Source of the DNA: Juglans regia
Taxonomy: Eukaryota; Streptophyta; Magnoliopsida; Fagales; Juglandaceae
Length of the DNA stretch: 64,000 nucleotides
Assembly (NCBI RefSeq): GCF_001411555.2
Contig: NC_049909.1
Location: forward strand, 1,054,001-1,118,000
Direction of reading: 5' to 3'
Shown: positions 1-9,855 of the stretch, piece after piece
How the letters are laid out: every line of letters begins with the position of its first letter
Position numbering within the stretch: the first letter of the stretch is position 1
Notes under the pieces: generated by a model
Databases searched by the model: none
Seen by the model: only the letters and a program-made list of their open reading frames with translations
Told to the model about the DNA's origin: nothing
Translations under genes and position numbers: made by a program

Positions 1-200
1 GGTGTTCGGCTTCGGCAGGGGCGTGATACTTTTGGGTGGAAACATTCTTTCGATGAAGAATTCACCACTAAATCTATCTGGGATATTTCTAGGCAACGTG
101 GATAAGTATGTGAATGGAGGAAGTGGCTTTGGCATGCGGCTATTCCTAAGAAAATGTTTTTTTTTTTTCTTTCTTCTGTTGGAGGGCTAAGAAAGGATCA

Positions 201-497
201 GTGTCGACTGATGATATTATTAAACATCTGGGCAATCTGTTGGCCTCTGAATGCCATTGTTGTGCCATGCCTCAAGTGGAAACTTTGCATCATATTTTAG
301 GTGAGGGGACAAGTGCTCAAAAGGTGTGGAATTTTTTTGCAAACCTTTGCCAGATAAGATTGTCACTGATCCGAAATTGGGACGGTATAATGTCTTTTTG
401 GTGGCAGCGCGACATTCCACTCTCAAGTAGGTTGGATACGTGGTTCTCTTCCTATTATTATTTATTGGGTTTTATGAAAATCTCGATGTGCGGCTAG
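201..497 (+). pseudogene. LINE ORF2 zinc-binding region (zf-RVT-like) fragment
   Basis: The open stretch reads like the plant LINE zf-RVT domain, which follows the reverse transcriptase. It has a Cys-His-Cys-Cys cluster near residues 18-21, then PQVETLHHIL and KVWNFF, which match the usual spacing of that domain. The preceding 1-200 carries its upstream part (TTKSIWDI near 67-90) in shifted frames and ends in a T-rich run at 156-170. It is a relic without its own start. Family assignment is by motif recognition. Confidence 0.7.
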
Positions 498-591
498 AAT
501 GGAAGGTATGTTTGTTAAGATAGAAGATATTATTCAAAATGTGAAGTTTTTACTTAAAGATGTTTCTTGCAATTTGAAAAAATTCTAGCAT

Positions 592-1176
592 ATGGGTAAT
601 AATGATAGTTTGGTGATGAAAAGTTTAAATATTCCGATTGTTCCTATTCATAAGAAAAGATCAATTTTTATTAAATGGCAATTGCCAAATACAGGAAGGA
701 TGAAATTGAATGTTGATGGTGGTGCTTGTGATAATCCAGGAGAGTTAGGGGGTGGAGGTATTATTCGAGATTCCAATGGTAGTGTTATAGCAGGTTTTGT
801 GCACTCCTATGGCTATGCAACTAATACTATTGCAGAATGTAGAGCATTACTTGATGGCCTTTGGTTATGCAAAAGATTGAGATTGTGGGATGTTTTAGTG
901 GAATCAGATTCATCGGTTATCATGAATTGGCTTGCATCAGGAATTTGTTGACTTTGGTTTCTTTGGAATTTTTGGGAGGAGATCAATGAGTTTGCTCACG
1001 AGATTAAAGCTCGTTTTAGGCACATTTTTTGCGGAGCAAATATGGTAGCGGATTTTTTGGCGTAAGAAGGTTCTTATGGAATTAATTTAGAGTTTGATGG
1101 TTCGGAAGTTTTACAAAGCCGTTTGCGAGGTTTGATTCATGTGGATAGTTTGTGTATGCCTTACATTAGAGAGAAA
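592..1176 (+). pseudogene. LINE ORF2 RNase H-like (RVT_3) domain, two internal stops
   Basis: The fragment contains MKLNVDGGACDNPGELGGGG near residues 37-56, then IAECRALLDGL and VESDSS. These are the plant LINE RNase H signatures: D in NVDG, E in AECRA, D in ESDS. The first frame stops at 949-951 (TGA). The same frame continues with FAHEIKARFRH and NMVADFLA, which is the expected domain C-terminus, then stops again at 1063-1065. The order of conserved residues makes the family secure; the stops make it a pseudogene. Confidence 0.8.
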
Positions 1177-1569
1177 TGAGCTTGATTTGTTTAAAGGTCT
1201 TTTTGAGATTTTTTCTAGAGGGCTTGGTCTGATTGTATTTATTTTAGCATTTGTTTCTCTTTGGTTGTATAACACCTTGGTTTTGGGCGTTATTGTTTTA
1301 TTTAGTAAACTTAGGTGCTTGAGATTTGTTACCACGGTTATCTTCCGCCATAGGTGAGGATTCTTTAATAAACTTGGGGTAGGGGCCACTCTTGGACATG
1401 GAGTCCTGACTCTTAAAAAAAAGAAAAGGTCAGCTGTTACAACAATTTAAAATGGTGTTTGATGAGCCTATTGGGCTAGCCCTTGTGAGAAACTAGGACC
1501 ACAAGATCATTCTCAAAGATGGAACCACTCCTATATCTACAAGGCCATACTAATACCCTTTTTACCAAA

Positions 1570-2310
1570 TGGCATAAATTGAAAGAATTGACACTGAATT
1601 ACTGAAATCTGTGATGATCAGGCCTAGCTCCAACCCATTCTACTCACCTATTCTATTGGTCCGTAAGGTAGATGGAAGTTGGTGCCTATGTGTGGACTAT
1701 AGGGCCCTAAATCAAGAAACAATTAAAGATAAACTTATAATCCTAGTTATAGACGAATTGCTAAATGAGTTACATGGTTCAGTTGTATTTTCAAAACTGG
1801 ATTTAAGGTCTGGATACCACCAAATCAGGGTGGTACCCGAGGATGTTCCCAAGACGACCTTTCACACCCATGAAGGCCATTATGAGTTGATGGTGATGCC
1901 CTATGGGCTCACTAACACACCCTCAACATTCCATGGGTTAGTGAATTACGTTTTCAAGCTATTTCTAAGGAGGTTTGTCCTTTTTTTTTTATTTTTTTTT
2001 ATTTTATGATATCCTGGTGTATAGCAGCAATTTAGGGGATCATCTAAGTTACCTTAAACAGGTCCTGGAAGCCTTAATAAAGAACTAGTTGTATGCAAAA
2101 ATTTCGAGATGCAAATTTGGGGTCCATGAGGTGGAGTATTTGGGGCATGTAGTGTTGAGTGAAAGGGTAAAGGCTGGCCCAAATAAGGTGGCATCGATGA
2201 TAGGTTGGCCAGTCCCAACTACCATGAAGGCATTGAAGGGTTTTTTGGGACGAACGGGCTACTACAAAAAATTTATCAGAAACTATGGGCTTATAGCTGC
2301 CCCCTAACAA
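1570..2310 (+). pseudogene. gypsy reverse transcriptase, broken at the catalytic motif
   Basis: Recognisable blocks: [59 protein letters not shown]. The expected Y-D-D catalytic box falls at about 2007-2030 and reads YD-ILVYS, so one Asp codon is missing. Just before it is an expanded T-rich run (1979-2005) that shifts the frame. The RT connection continues at 2089-2307 (SRCKFGVHEVEYLGHVV, then KGFLGRTGYYKKFI). These are strong RT hallmarks; the product cannot be active. Confidence 0.85.
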
Positions 2311-2790
2311 CCCTTTTAAAGAAAAATGCCTTTACTTGGAACCAACAAGCTAGTGAGACATTTCAGCAATTAAAGAAAGCAGTTTCCCAACCTCCTGTTT
2401 TGAAGCTTCCTGATTTCACACAAACCTTCACGACAGAGTGTGATGCTAGTGGGTGTGGTATAGGGGCAGTCCTTATGCAAGCTGGGCAGCCTTTTTCTTA
2501 TTTCAGTAAGGCCTTAAAAGGAAAGGCTTTGGCCCTATCTACCTATGAAAGAGAGCTATTAGAGTTAGTGAAAACTGTGCAAAGGTGGAGGCTTTACTTA
2601 TTGGGCCAATCCTTTATTGTAAAAACAGACCAACAAGCCTTAAAGTTCTCATTGGAACAAAAAGTAGGGACTACTACACAACAAAAGTTGGTGACTAAGC
2701 TCATGGGGTAGGACTTCAAGATTGAAATTAAAAAGGGAAGGGAAAATAAGGTGGTCATTCTAGAAAGAATGAGATGGGTGAAATGGAAGA
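2311..2790 (+). pseudogene. gypsy RNase H domain remnant
   Basis: The segment contains AFTWNQQASETFQQLKKA, ECDASGCGIGAVLMQ, STYERELLELV and VKTDQQALK, the standard gypsy RNase H blocks. The catalytic D (CDAS), E (ERELL) and D (KTDQ) are still present. The frame ends with TAG at 2709-2711, where the family would continue, followed by a degraded stretch (DFKIEIKKGREN...). It lies directly after the RT relic. Confidence 0.8.
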
Positions 2791-2934
2791 GGGTGTGTTG
2801 GCCATTATTTCATTTCCATTACCAGATTGGATCGAGGAGCTTAAGCAAAGCTACTCCTCCTCTCTTGAACTACTAGAATTACTCACCAAGTTCCAGGCTA
2901 AGGAAGAGGTACCTAAAGGCTATACACTAAAATA

Positions 2935-3828
2935 GGGCCTGATCTTGAAGAAGGAAAGGTTTGTGATTAACCCTAGCTTTCCTTTCAAGGCAAAGGTGCT
3001 GCAGTTTATACCAGCAGGCCACTCGGATTTTTTGAAGACCTATCAATGGGCTAAGGGGGATTTTTTCTTGGAGTGGCATGAAAGGGGATATTAAAGAAAT
3101 GGTTAGAAACTGTGAGGTATGCCAGGTTAACAAGCATGAGAATCTCTACCCAGCAGGCCATTTATAGCCCTTCCCCATCCCATACTAGGCCTGGGAAGAG
3201 ATTTCTTTGGATTTTGCTGAAGGCCTTCCCTTATCTCAAGGAGCTAATGTCAATTTAGTAGTCATTGACATCTTGACTAAATATGGTCATTTCATGACCT
3301 TATCACATCCACACACAACTATTGGGATGGCACAGGTTTTTTTAAAGGAGCTATTTAAGCCAGATAGGTTCCCTAATGCCATCATTTCTGATAGAGATCC
3401 TACCTTCCTCAGTTCCATCTGGAAGACACTTTTTTCACTACAAGGACCTCTTTGAACTATAGCTCAACATACCATCTACAAAGTGATAGTCAAATTGACA
3501 CACTGAACAAGGCAGTGGTGGGTACTTGAGGTGCTACTTGGGAAGTAAACCTCAACAATGGGCTCAGTGGATTCCCCTTGCCGAATGGTGGTATAACACC
3601 TCATACCACACATTCGCCAAGATGTCACCTTTCAAGGCACTGTATGGCTATCAACAACCTAAGTTAACTACTTACATTCCTGGGACATCCTCTAATGATG
3701 CAGCATATAAGATGCTTAGAATAAGAGAGCAGATCAAGCAAATTCCCAAGGAAAATATAAACTTTGCACAACAACGAATGAAGGCCTATGCATATCAACG
3801 AAGAACTTAAAAGAGAATTTGACATAGG
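2935..3828 (+). pseudogene. gypsy integrase remnant with altered catalytic Glu
   Basis: The Cys pair of the N-terminal zinc module is visible as CEVCQVNKHEN near 3110-3145. The core has DFAEGLP near 3208, VVIDILTKYGHF, and IISDRDPTF near 3385. The third block, normally containing TE, reads DSQIDTLNKAV near 3490-3515, so the catalytic Glu appears replaced by Asp. The C-terminal region (3526-3810) has WIPLAEWWYNTSYH and SPFKALYGY. At least three frame breaks are present. Confidence 0.8.
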
Positions 3829-4155
3829 ATGGCTATAGAAACCTATCAGGATCCACTTCTCCTTTCCTACCCCTTGATTCATTTTGAGAAAAATTTGAAA
3901 TTGAGAGTAAGATACCAAAACCATATTAACTGCATCAGTCCACATGGAAGCCAGTCCACCACTAGCACCCCTGTTGTCCACCACAAAACAATGTGGCATG
4001 TCTAGCTTACGTTTCACTTTCTCCACCTTATACCTATTGCATTTAGTCTCAATTAAGAAAATGAGACTTGGGAACTTAGATTTCACCAAAAGATGAAGTT
4101 CATGAACTATTTGAGGGTTTTTAAGCCGTTGGCAGTTCCAGCTTATACAATTCAT
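3829..4155 (-). pseudogene. LINE endonuclease (EEP fold), N-terminal fragment
   Basis: It opens with MNCISWNCQRLKNPQIVHEL, where SWN is the N-terminal Asn block of the endonuclease-exonuclease-phosphatase fold. FLIETKCN follows, carrying the metal-binding Glu. It then runs through GGLASMW to GFYSHP, where the domain is cut by the junction with gypsy sequence. The open frame continues to 3664 only because it reads antisense through the gypsy integrase. The His/Asp catalytic end of the domain is absent. Confidence 0.8.
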
Positions 4156-4588
4156 GGCTGTTGGTGGTGCTGCCTAGCAGCCACCACCAATTGTTCTTTA
4201 TTGACACCCCCCATTGAAGGCACATTAAGTTTCTTCTTTTTATGAAGTTCAGGAAAACCTGATGCATCTTGAGTAATCTTAACCTCCCTCTTCAAACGAG
4301 TTAAGACCTGACCCTTCTTTCTTTTATCACAGCCACTATCAACTAGTTGCAAGTGATTTCCCTTGTTGTTCTCTTCCATTTTGAATTCTTCTTAGCCAGA
4401 GATAATTCCTGAATTTTATGGGACATAAGCTGGTTAAAAGAATTGACCTGAGAGGCTATTGAGGACCCAAGTGCCACTTTACGAGAATCTTCTTTATGAC
4501 CAGTAGATAACATAACCACATCAACAGAAACACCCGAGGGCCCACTATCCTTATCAGCATCATTCAATCTTGTAATAGCTTCTCCCAA
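4152..4588 (-). pseudogene. LINE linker between zinc knuckle and endonuclease
   Basis: Two overlapping open stretches, 4588-4343 and 4379-4152, are polar and Lys/Gln-rich with no domain I recognise. They sit exactly between the knuckle region and the endonuclease start of the same element. They are the low-complexity linker of the original polyprotein, now frameshifted. No independent gene is proposed. Confidence 0.5.
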
Positions 4589-4617
4589 ATTTCCTCACTC
4601 AGAATATTCCTTCTCAA

Positions 4618-5505
4618 TCACCTTTCCACTAATTGAGGACCTTCTTGACAAATAGCAGAAAATGAAATCTTTGTAGTTTTATGCTCGAGCCTTTCTTTAT
4701 TTGGCAAGTCAACTTGCCTGTTGCTATTGTGCGACTCAAAATTTCGACCACCCTTATACCTCTCTGTGGCAGTGCTGCTTGCCTTTGGCGGATTAACTTG
4801 AAGCCAACAGCCATATTCATTGCTTCTTCCACGAGGACCCTTCGAGTAGCCTCCATCGTTGTGTTTGATGACTCCACATTGAAAGCAAAAAGAGGGGACT
4901 CTTTCGTACTTTATTGGCAACCAGATCTGCTTATTATCAATCTTTAACATCCTACCTCGAATCAGAGGCCTTGTGATATCCACCATCACTTTCATACGTA
5001 AGAAAGGCCCCCATGCACTGCCAGTGCCATCAGTGTCTGTCTCTAGCACTTTTCCAACTCCAGAACCAATCTGCATTTCTATGTCACAGGACATACCCAC
5101 CAATGGAATATTTTAAACTTGGATCCAGAAAGTCTCCGAAGGGAAGGCAATCTCTCTTGGTGCTATAGTCCCATCAAAATCCTCCATGCAAACCAAAAAT
5201 TTGTCAAACGTCCAAGGTCTTCCCGGAAGAACCTTCAACTTACCATGTTCATGTTGAAATTCAACCAAGAACTTGTTATTACCCATCTCCTTGAATTGAA
5301 TCCATCCCACAGTGTTCCAAACCTTAGACGTAGTCACGCGAAAAGCCTCTTTGTTGATCATTTTCTCAGAAATGACCAGTGCCATAATGCATAATTTCCC
5401 TTTGCCTACTCCTCTGTCAATGTCAGTTTTTGGAACCTCCACTTCATGTCACTCTTGATCAGTTAACGAGAAGCCTTGCCACAACCTCTACAGTTCTGTC
5501 TCCAT
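4618..5505 (-). pseudogene. LINE ORF1: DUF4283 domain plus defective CCHC zinc knuckle
   Basis: The N-terminal part (5505-5113) matches the plant DUF4283 domain: FRVTTSKVWNT, NKFLVEFQHEHGKLKVLPGRPWTF. A stop and frame step separate it from 5103-4618, which holds RPLIRGRMLKID, then KYERVPSFCFQCGVIKHNDG. The zinc knuckle would be C-x2-C-x4-H-x4-C, but the last Cys is replaced by Tyr. Such proteins normally bind the element RNA. Two further stops occur near the start (5489 and 5450). Confidence 0.75.
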
Positions 5506-5600
5506 TGATCCCCATACGACTCTAGCCAAAGAGACTATTTTTGCTTTCGCAAAGACAAAACCTGACCCTCTAGCAGGAGAGGACCCTTACTAATAATGTA

Positions 5601-6200
5601 CTTAATTATTATATAAAGGCTAGTAGCATGATCTAACTTAACATTATTCACGAAAAGCTCACCAAGGTACACCCATATATAATTTAGACACTCATATATT
5701 TTTGTCCAGGAAAGTAATGCCATATGCTGTTCATTTGTATACTAACAACGAGATTAATTAAGTATACAAAACTAATCAGCATTGCCAACGGAAAAAATTA
5801 ACTTCTCTAATTCTTTGCAACCCGTGCTCATCCATCTTCAATTGGGTTTATAGGTAGACAATGCTTGTCAATTGAATGTGCTTAATTGGTCTCCATCTAA
5901 AATCACTCTTCTTTATAGCTCTATTCATACATATTTTACATTAACAATACAAATCTGGTAAACAATACAAATAACTCATCTTTTACACTTTTGGGGTCCT
6001 AAAGAAATAATAACATTAACAATACAAATAATCAATTAAGAAGCCAACCAATCGTAACCCGATAAACACACTTCTACAACGAAATCTGGATTAGTTCACA
6101 CAAAACACAACTCTTTTGATTATAACAACCATCTAGACAGATAACAAAACCAAGGTACATATGCTTTCTAAAACATCTACACTTAACATGAACCACTTAT

Positions 6201-6232
<32 letters not shown>

Positions 6233-6701
6233 GCCACGTGCCTCCCCAAACACTATGGTATGAGACTATGAGAACAATACCATGTGCCAGCTTCAAGTTA
6301 TTGAATATGAAATTTACTAGTTAAATTTGATAGAAAGACATTAGTATGTATTTGAAAAATACTTTGTCATGATCTAAGAATAAATCTAAATAAAACTGAA
6401 TGGAATAACATTACATTATGAAGAAGAGTGAGAAATACCTTCAGCCTAGGCCACCACTATGTCACAATGGTCCATTTACAATTCTCTATATATGTCTGAT
6501 TAGAGTATATAGATTTTATAGTACCTGTTGGACCACCATGTGTAGATTTTATAATACTTACTGGTAAAATCAGCATTATTCACAATCAGGGAAGTTGCAT
6601 CGATACCTAATATTCTAATAAAAAAAGTACACAATTATTATCTCACAGGCATCTAACACCCCACCTTTTCATAATCTTCACATGTGAAAAGTCTATGTGC
6701 C
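5601..6701. other. AT-rich intergenic sequence without recognisable genes
   Basis: No coding signature on either strand. An (AT)n tract lies at about 6208-6232 and is immediately followed by a G-box-like CACGTG at 6234-6239. The region is otherwise unassigned. Confidence 0.5.
6208..6232. repeat. (AT)n microsatellite
   Basis: About 12 AT dinucleotides in a row. Likely length-polymorphic. Confidence 0.95.
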
Positions 6702-7594
6702 AATAAAAGTTAAGTCAAAGTTTTAAGTGCATTGTTGTGGGGGAAAAAAAACCTAGCATGTTCTCTCCCTTTTCTCTCTAGTGCAGCCCCCCCTCAAAAA
6801 ACCCAGATCATAGGAGGGGGATTGGACCTTTGGCTCCTCCCTCCCTCATCCCTCATCCATTTTCTCTAGTTTGTTTCTTTTATTTTTTTCTAGTTTTGTG
6901 TGTTTTTCTTTCAAAATAGGGCGAAATGTCGATCTATTGTTCTTCAGAGCCCGGTGACCATCACGCCCCTCACTGCAAGATTTCCAAGGTGTCGATCTTT
7001 CAAACAGGCGAAAAATCTCATCGAATAGAGTGGTGCATGACCCACATGCACAGTCCAAAGTGCGCTCTTGACATCCACGCGCCACCACAAGGGGAGCTCT
7101 ACCACCGCCACACGCGACATTTCTAGGACCAGGGCCATCGATTTCTTTAGACTCAAATGTCCGCTGTATTTCTAGGGTGGTGTGTGTCCCTCACATGCCT
7201 CCACAGTCCCTGTGTTTACTTTTTTTATTTCCTCTAAGGTTGAAAATGCGGATCTATTTATGTTTTCTGTTATTTCCTTTGTTTTAGGTTAATAATAAAA
7301 AAGAAATAGTCTCTTAGACATTTTGTCTATAGAGTGAAAGTTTTCTCCTCTTTTGGAGGGTGGGGTTTGAAATCTCTACTTTAGGCAGAATGTGGTCTCT
7401 CAGACGGTTTGTCTGTAGAGAGTTATAGAAGTTAAAACCAAACCAGTCATAAAGAAATTTGTGTACTGGTGGAGCCCCAACCGTGAATAGTTGGCTTGTA
7501 TTTTGAGTTTTTCCCTGTATGTATCAGTCACAGCTCTAACTTTGCTTTCATGAATGAATGAAGTCTATTTCCCATAAAAAAATAAAAGTTAAGT
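6702..7594 (+). mobile_element. Non-coding retroposon (~865 bp) with 14-bp target-site duplication
   Basis: The 14-mer AATAAAAGTTAAGT occurs at 6702-6715 and again at 7581-7594. The downstream copy is preceded by an A-run (CATAAAAA), as expected for target-primed reverse transcription. The insert begins with a C/T-rich leader and ends with repeated ATGAATGAATGAAG, then CCCATAAAAA. It holds no convincing ORF: 6846-7156 has short overlapping frames only. It could be an internally deleted LINE or a long SINE-like element. The boundaries are well supported; the family is not. Confidence 0.7.
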
Positions 7595-8420
7595 TTATCA
7601 AATTTGTGACTAATACCCATACATTAAATTTAGCATGCTAGCAATAAGATTAATTTTACCTATTGGACATGCAAACTTAGGTCTAACTTACACCATGTAC
7701 ATCACAGAGACAGAAGGATCATCTCATTGATTTACCAAGTGACTAATGGCAATACCATGTGAGAGGGATAAAATATCCTAAGCCCAGATAACAAGGTTCA
7801 GCCTATCAAAGGGGCCCCCACTAGAAGACAAAAGAAGGAGAGAGGAATGGGAGACAATGAGGGAACATGGGAAGAGAAGGTGCTAGGAGGAAAGTAAAGT
7901 GGCCATGGAAAGGAAAATGAGAAAGTGGAGAAAATAGAGGTGGTCAAACACGTAAGAAAAAAGGCTATCATCCCTCACCACTCTCTAGGCCAGGAATAAA
8001 AAAGGGATCAAATCGGACAAGAAAGGGCTTCTTCGACTAGGGACTTTGGCTTCTTCTTCAACAACTTCTTCAACCTCACAAAGAAAGCTCTAGCGGGAAT
8101 ATCTACTCCATCAAATAGATCTCCGGCTTCCATTAAACAATGAGAAATGAGAGACTATAAAATAATTATATTATAGTAGATTTCTCCACCCCAAACACCG
8201 GTGGACGTAGGCATTATGCCGAACCACATATATCTGTGTGTCTCCCTCTCCTTTATTTTTTCTTGCCTTAATTTTTCATTCATCTCCATACAACCTTATC
8301 GGACCACTGCCGGGGGCTCTAGACCACACTGATTGAGGCACAAATCGTCATAGCAGGCCGGGAATGACTATTTCTCCCCTTTCGGCCCGTCATGCGATTT
8401 TTTAGGCATCAACACCATGG
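7595..8420. mobile_element. Possible degraded LTR segment
   Basis: A C/T-rich stretch leads to CACCGGTGGACGTAGGCATT and CCGAACCACAT at 8196-8229. This resembles the downstream part of many plant LTRs. Further on, CATAGCAGGCCGGGAATGAC, CGGCCCGTCATGCGATTTTT and AGGCATCAACACC (about 8350-8415) resemble the LTR/leader zone of Tat-type gypsy elements. No LTR ends, primer-binding site or duplication could be fixed. This is recognition by pattern only. Confidence 0.3.
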
Positions 8421-8559
8421 ATTTGCCAACACAAAAGTAAGAAGCTCAAAACTACCATTCCAACTACAAGCACCCTACTCTACAACATACAAATACCCAA
8501 CAAATTGAAAGACACTTGACAAATTATGGTTTTGTAGCATGGTCATCTCCAAATGCAAA

Positions 8560-9855
8560 ATAGTAAAAATTGGTTTCTTGACCGACTTCATGGCTTCTCT
8601 GAGTCTCTCTATGAGACTCTCCTTGGGACTACATTTATGAAATATATGAATTCATAAACTTATTGTATTTGACTTGCTTCTCCAAAAGTACCATTGCATC
8701 CCCCTTAATTCATCAAGTTTGCTCTTTTAATACTGAGCATCTTTCTCATGCCTTTGTACATCTACTGAAAATTTTGCAACTGTTCCATCATACTTTTCTT
8801 TTGATGACTCGAGAATAACCATCTCTCCCAACCCACTTGCATACCTTGACTAGTAGCCCAGGAGCTCCCAAAATATTGCTGATGTCGCCTCTTTAGTGCG
8901 GTTCTCAAGCTCCATCTTAGAAAACTCTAAAACCATTTGGCTTTATATAAGGAATGGAAATTAGTTTTTATTGACATCAATCTATAGGTAAGATATACAT
9001 TTTTTTGACAAAATACACATACAATCACATAAAGATCTTTAGCCATGGGAATCAGAGATTTTGCCTTTTTTTTTTTTTTTTTTCAGCACCACACATCTTT
9101 AAAGAAATCAACCAAAATTTTCGTGGTCTCACAATTCAAATACAAGCCCATTTGTAAGGAGACTAAACATTAATGTAATGCATATCTACCAACCAAAATA
9201 GTTCATACCCTCATTTTCGTGAGCCTCACAAATGATGTATTTCCAGCAGTGTGGTGAGTTTGCATCTTTTTCCTATTAGGTTTATTTTGATTCGATATCC
9301 TCTACAACTCATAAGGGATAAATGTATATATAGCGAGTCAATGTCAACTTGAGTCACGCTTGAGTCAAGCTAGCACGCTAAGATCAGACACATTGATCTC
9401 TATGCCAACTCATATCAGCTACTATTTTATTTGACATAAACAATCTTTGCAAACTTGGTTTTGACAGGAAATGCCACAACCCCTTTTGAGGAATTTTTCA
9501 TTGCTTACTTGTGCTTAAGATCCACCTTAATGCATTACATTTAGGGCACTTGTGTTTCTCTACATTTTTCTTCAAAGAAAGTGTGCATGCATTCAGACAA
9601 ACATGTATTTTGGTGTAATTAAAGCCCAAGCCTCGCTCCAAGTTGCATGATTCATGATATGAGTTAGGCATAAAGTATCGAAAAAAGCTGACTTCAACAA
9701 GTGAAGGAAGATGTCAAATGAGTTTACACTCCAACCCCAATTTTTTTAATGTGCAACAACTTGAAAATAAATGAAAATTTTAAATACTTCATACAACCTT
9801 GATAAAGAGGATGTTGGAAATCAACCAACAGTTGGTCAAAAGATTCAGTTGGTTC
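8560..9855 (-). pseudogene. CACTA (En/Spm) transposase, central and C-terminal part
   Basis: Minus-strand blocks in order: FDQLLVDFQHPLYQGC and KYLKFSFIFKLLHIK (9843-9750), then after a frameshift FDIFLHLLKSAFF, LERGLGFNY and KHKCPKCNALRW (9730-9500). These are the TNP2 region of plant CACTA elements, including the CxxC pair. Further along are HTAGNTSFVRL (about 9255) and the late block ATSAIFWELLGY with SGLGEMVILESS (about 8900-8800), like the plant En/Spm transposase C-terminal domain. Stops and frameshifts are frequent. The N-terminal part lies at 19840-20101, separated by an LTR insertion. Confidence 0.7.

Larger units (their letters stand above)
1..1428 (+). mobile_element. 3' part of a plant LINE (non-LTR retrotransposon), decayed
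   Basis: This is the C-terminal part of LINE ORF2 plus its 3' UTR; the element starts outside the window. Seen in order: a broken reverse-transcriptase zinc-binding region (about 50-497), an RNase H-like region (about 667-1110), and a non-coding tail with a motif around 1329-1362 (GTTACCACGG, then CCATAGGTGAGG). It ends in an A-rich run at 1415-1427. Stops and frame changes throughout show it is dead. The A-rich end directly abuts gypsy pol sequence, which suggests insertion into, or fusion with, that element. The same 3' UTR motif occurs in the antisense LINE at 41116-43800, so both belong to one family. Confidence 0.8.
1429..3828 (+). mobile_element. Ty3/gypsy retrotransposon fragment, pol only, truncated at both ends
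   Basis: Coding remnants of reverse transcriptase, RNase H and integrase lie in the order RT-RH-IN, which is the gypsy order. Gag, protease and LTRs are missing. The 5' side starts abruptly after the LINE A-tail at 1415-1427. The 3' side stops inside the integrase C-terminus near 3828, where antisense LINE sequence begins. Several frameshifts and stops are present (near 2010, 2310, 2711, 2930, 3455 and 3830). The integrase MSPFKALYGYQQPK region resembles chromovirus-type elements, but the clade is not established. Confidence 0.85.
3829..5600 (-). mobile_element. 5' part of a plant LINE: 5' UTR, gag-like ORF1 and start of endonuclease
   Basis: On the minus strand this reads 5' UTR (about 5600-5506), a DUF4283/zinc-knuckle region, a charged linker, then the start of an apurinic-type endonuclease. 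It stops abruptly near 3828, so the RT half is missing. The usual start context is seen at 5505 (MET..., then LWQGFSLTDQE). Stops at several points make it a pseudo-element. Near 3811-3828 the gypsy integrase end and the LINE endonuclease share a few similar bases, so the junction is uncertain by about 10 bp. Confidence 0.75.
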
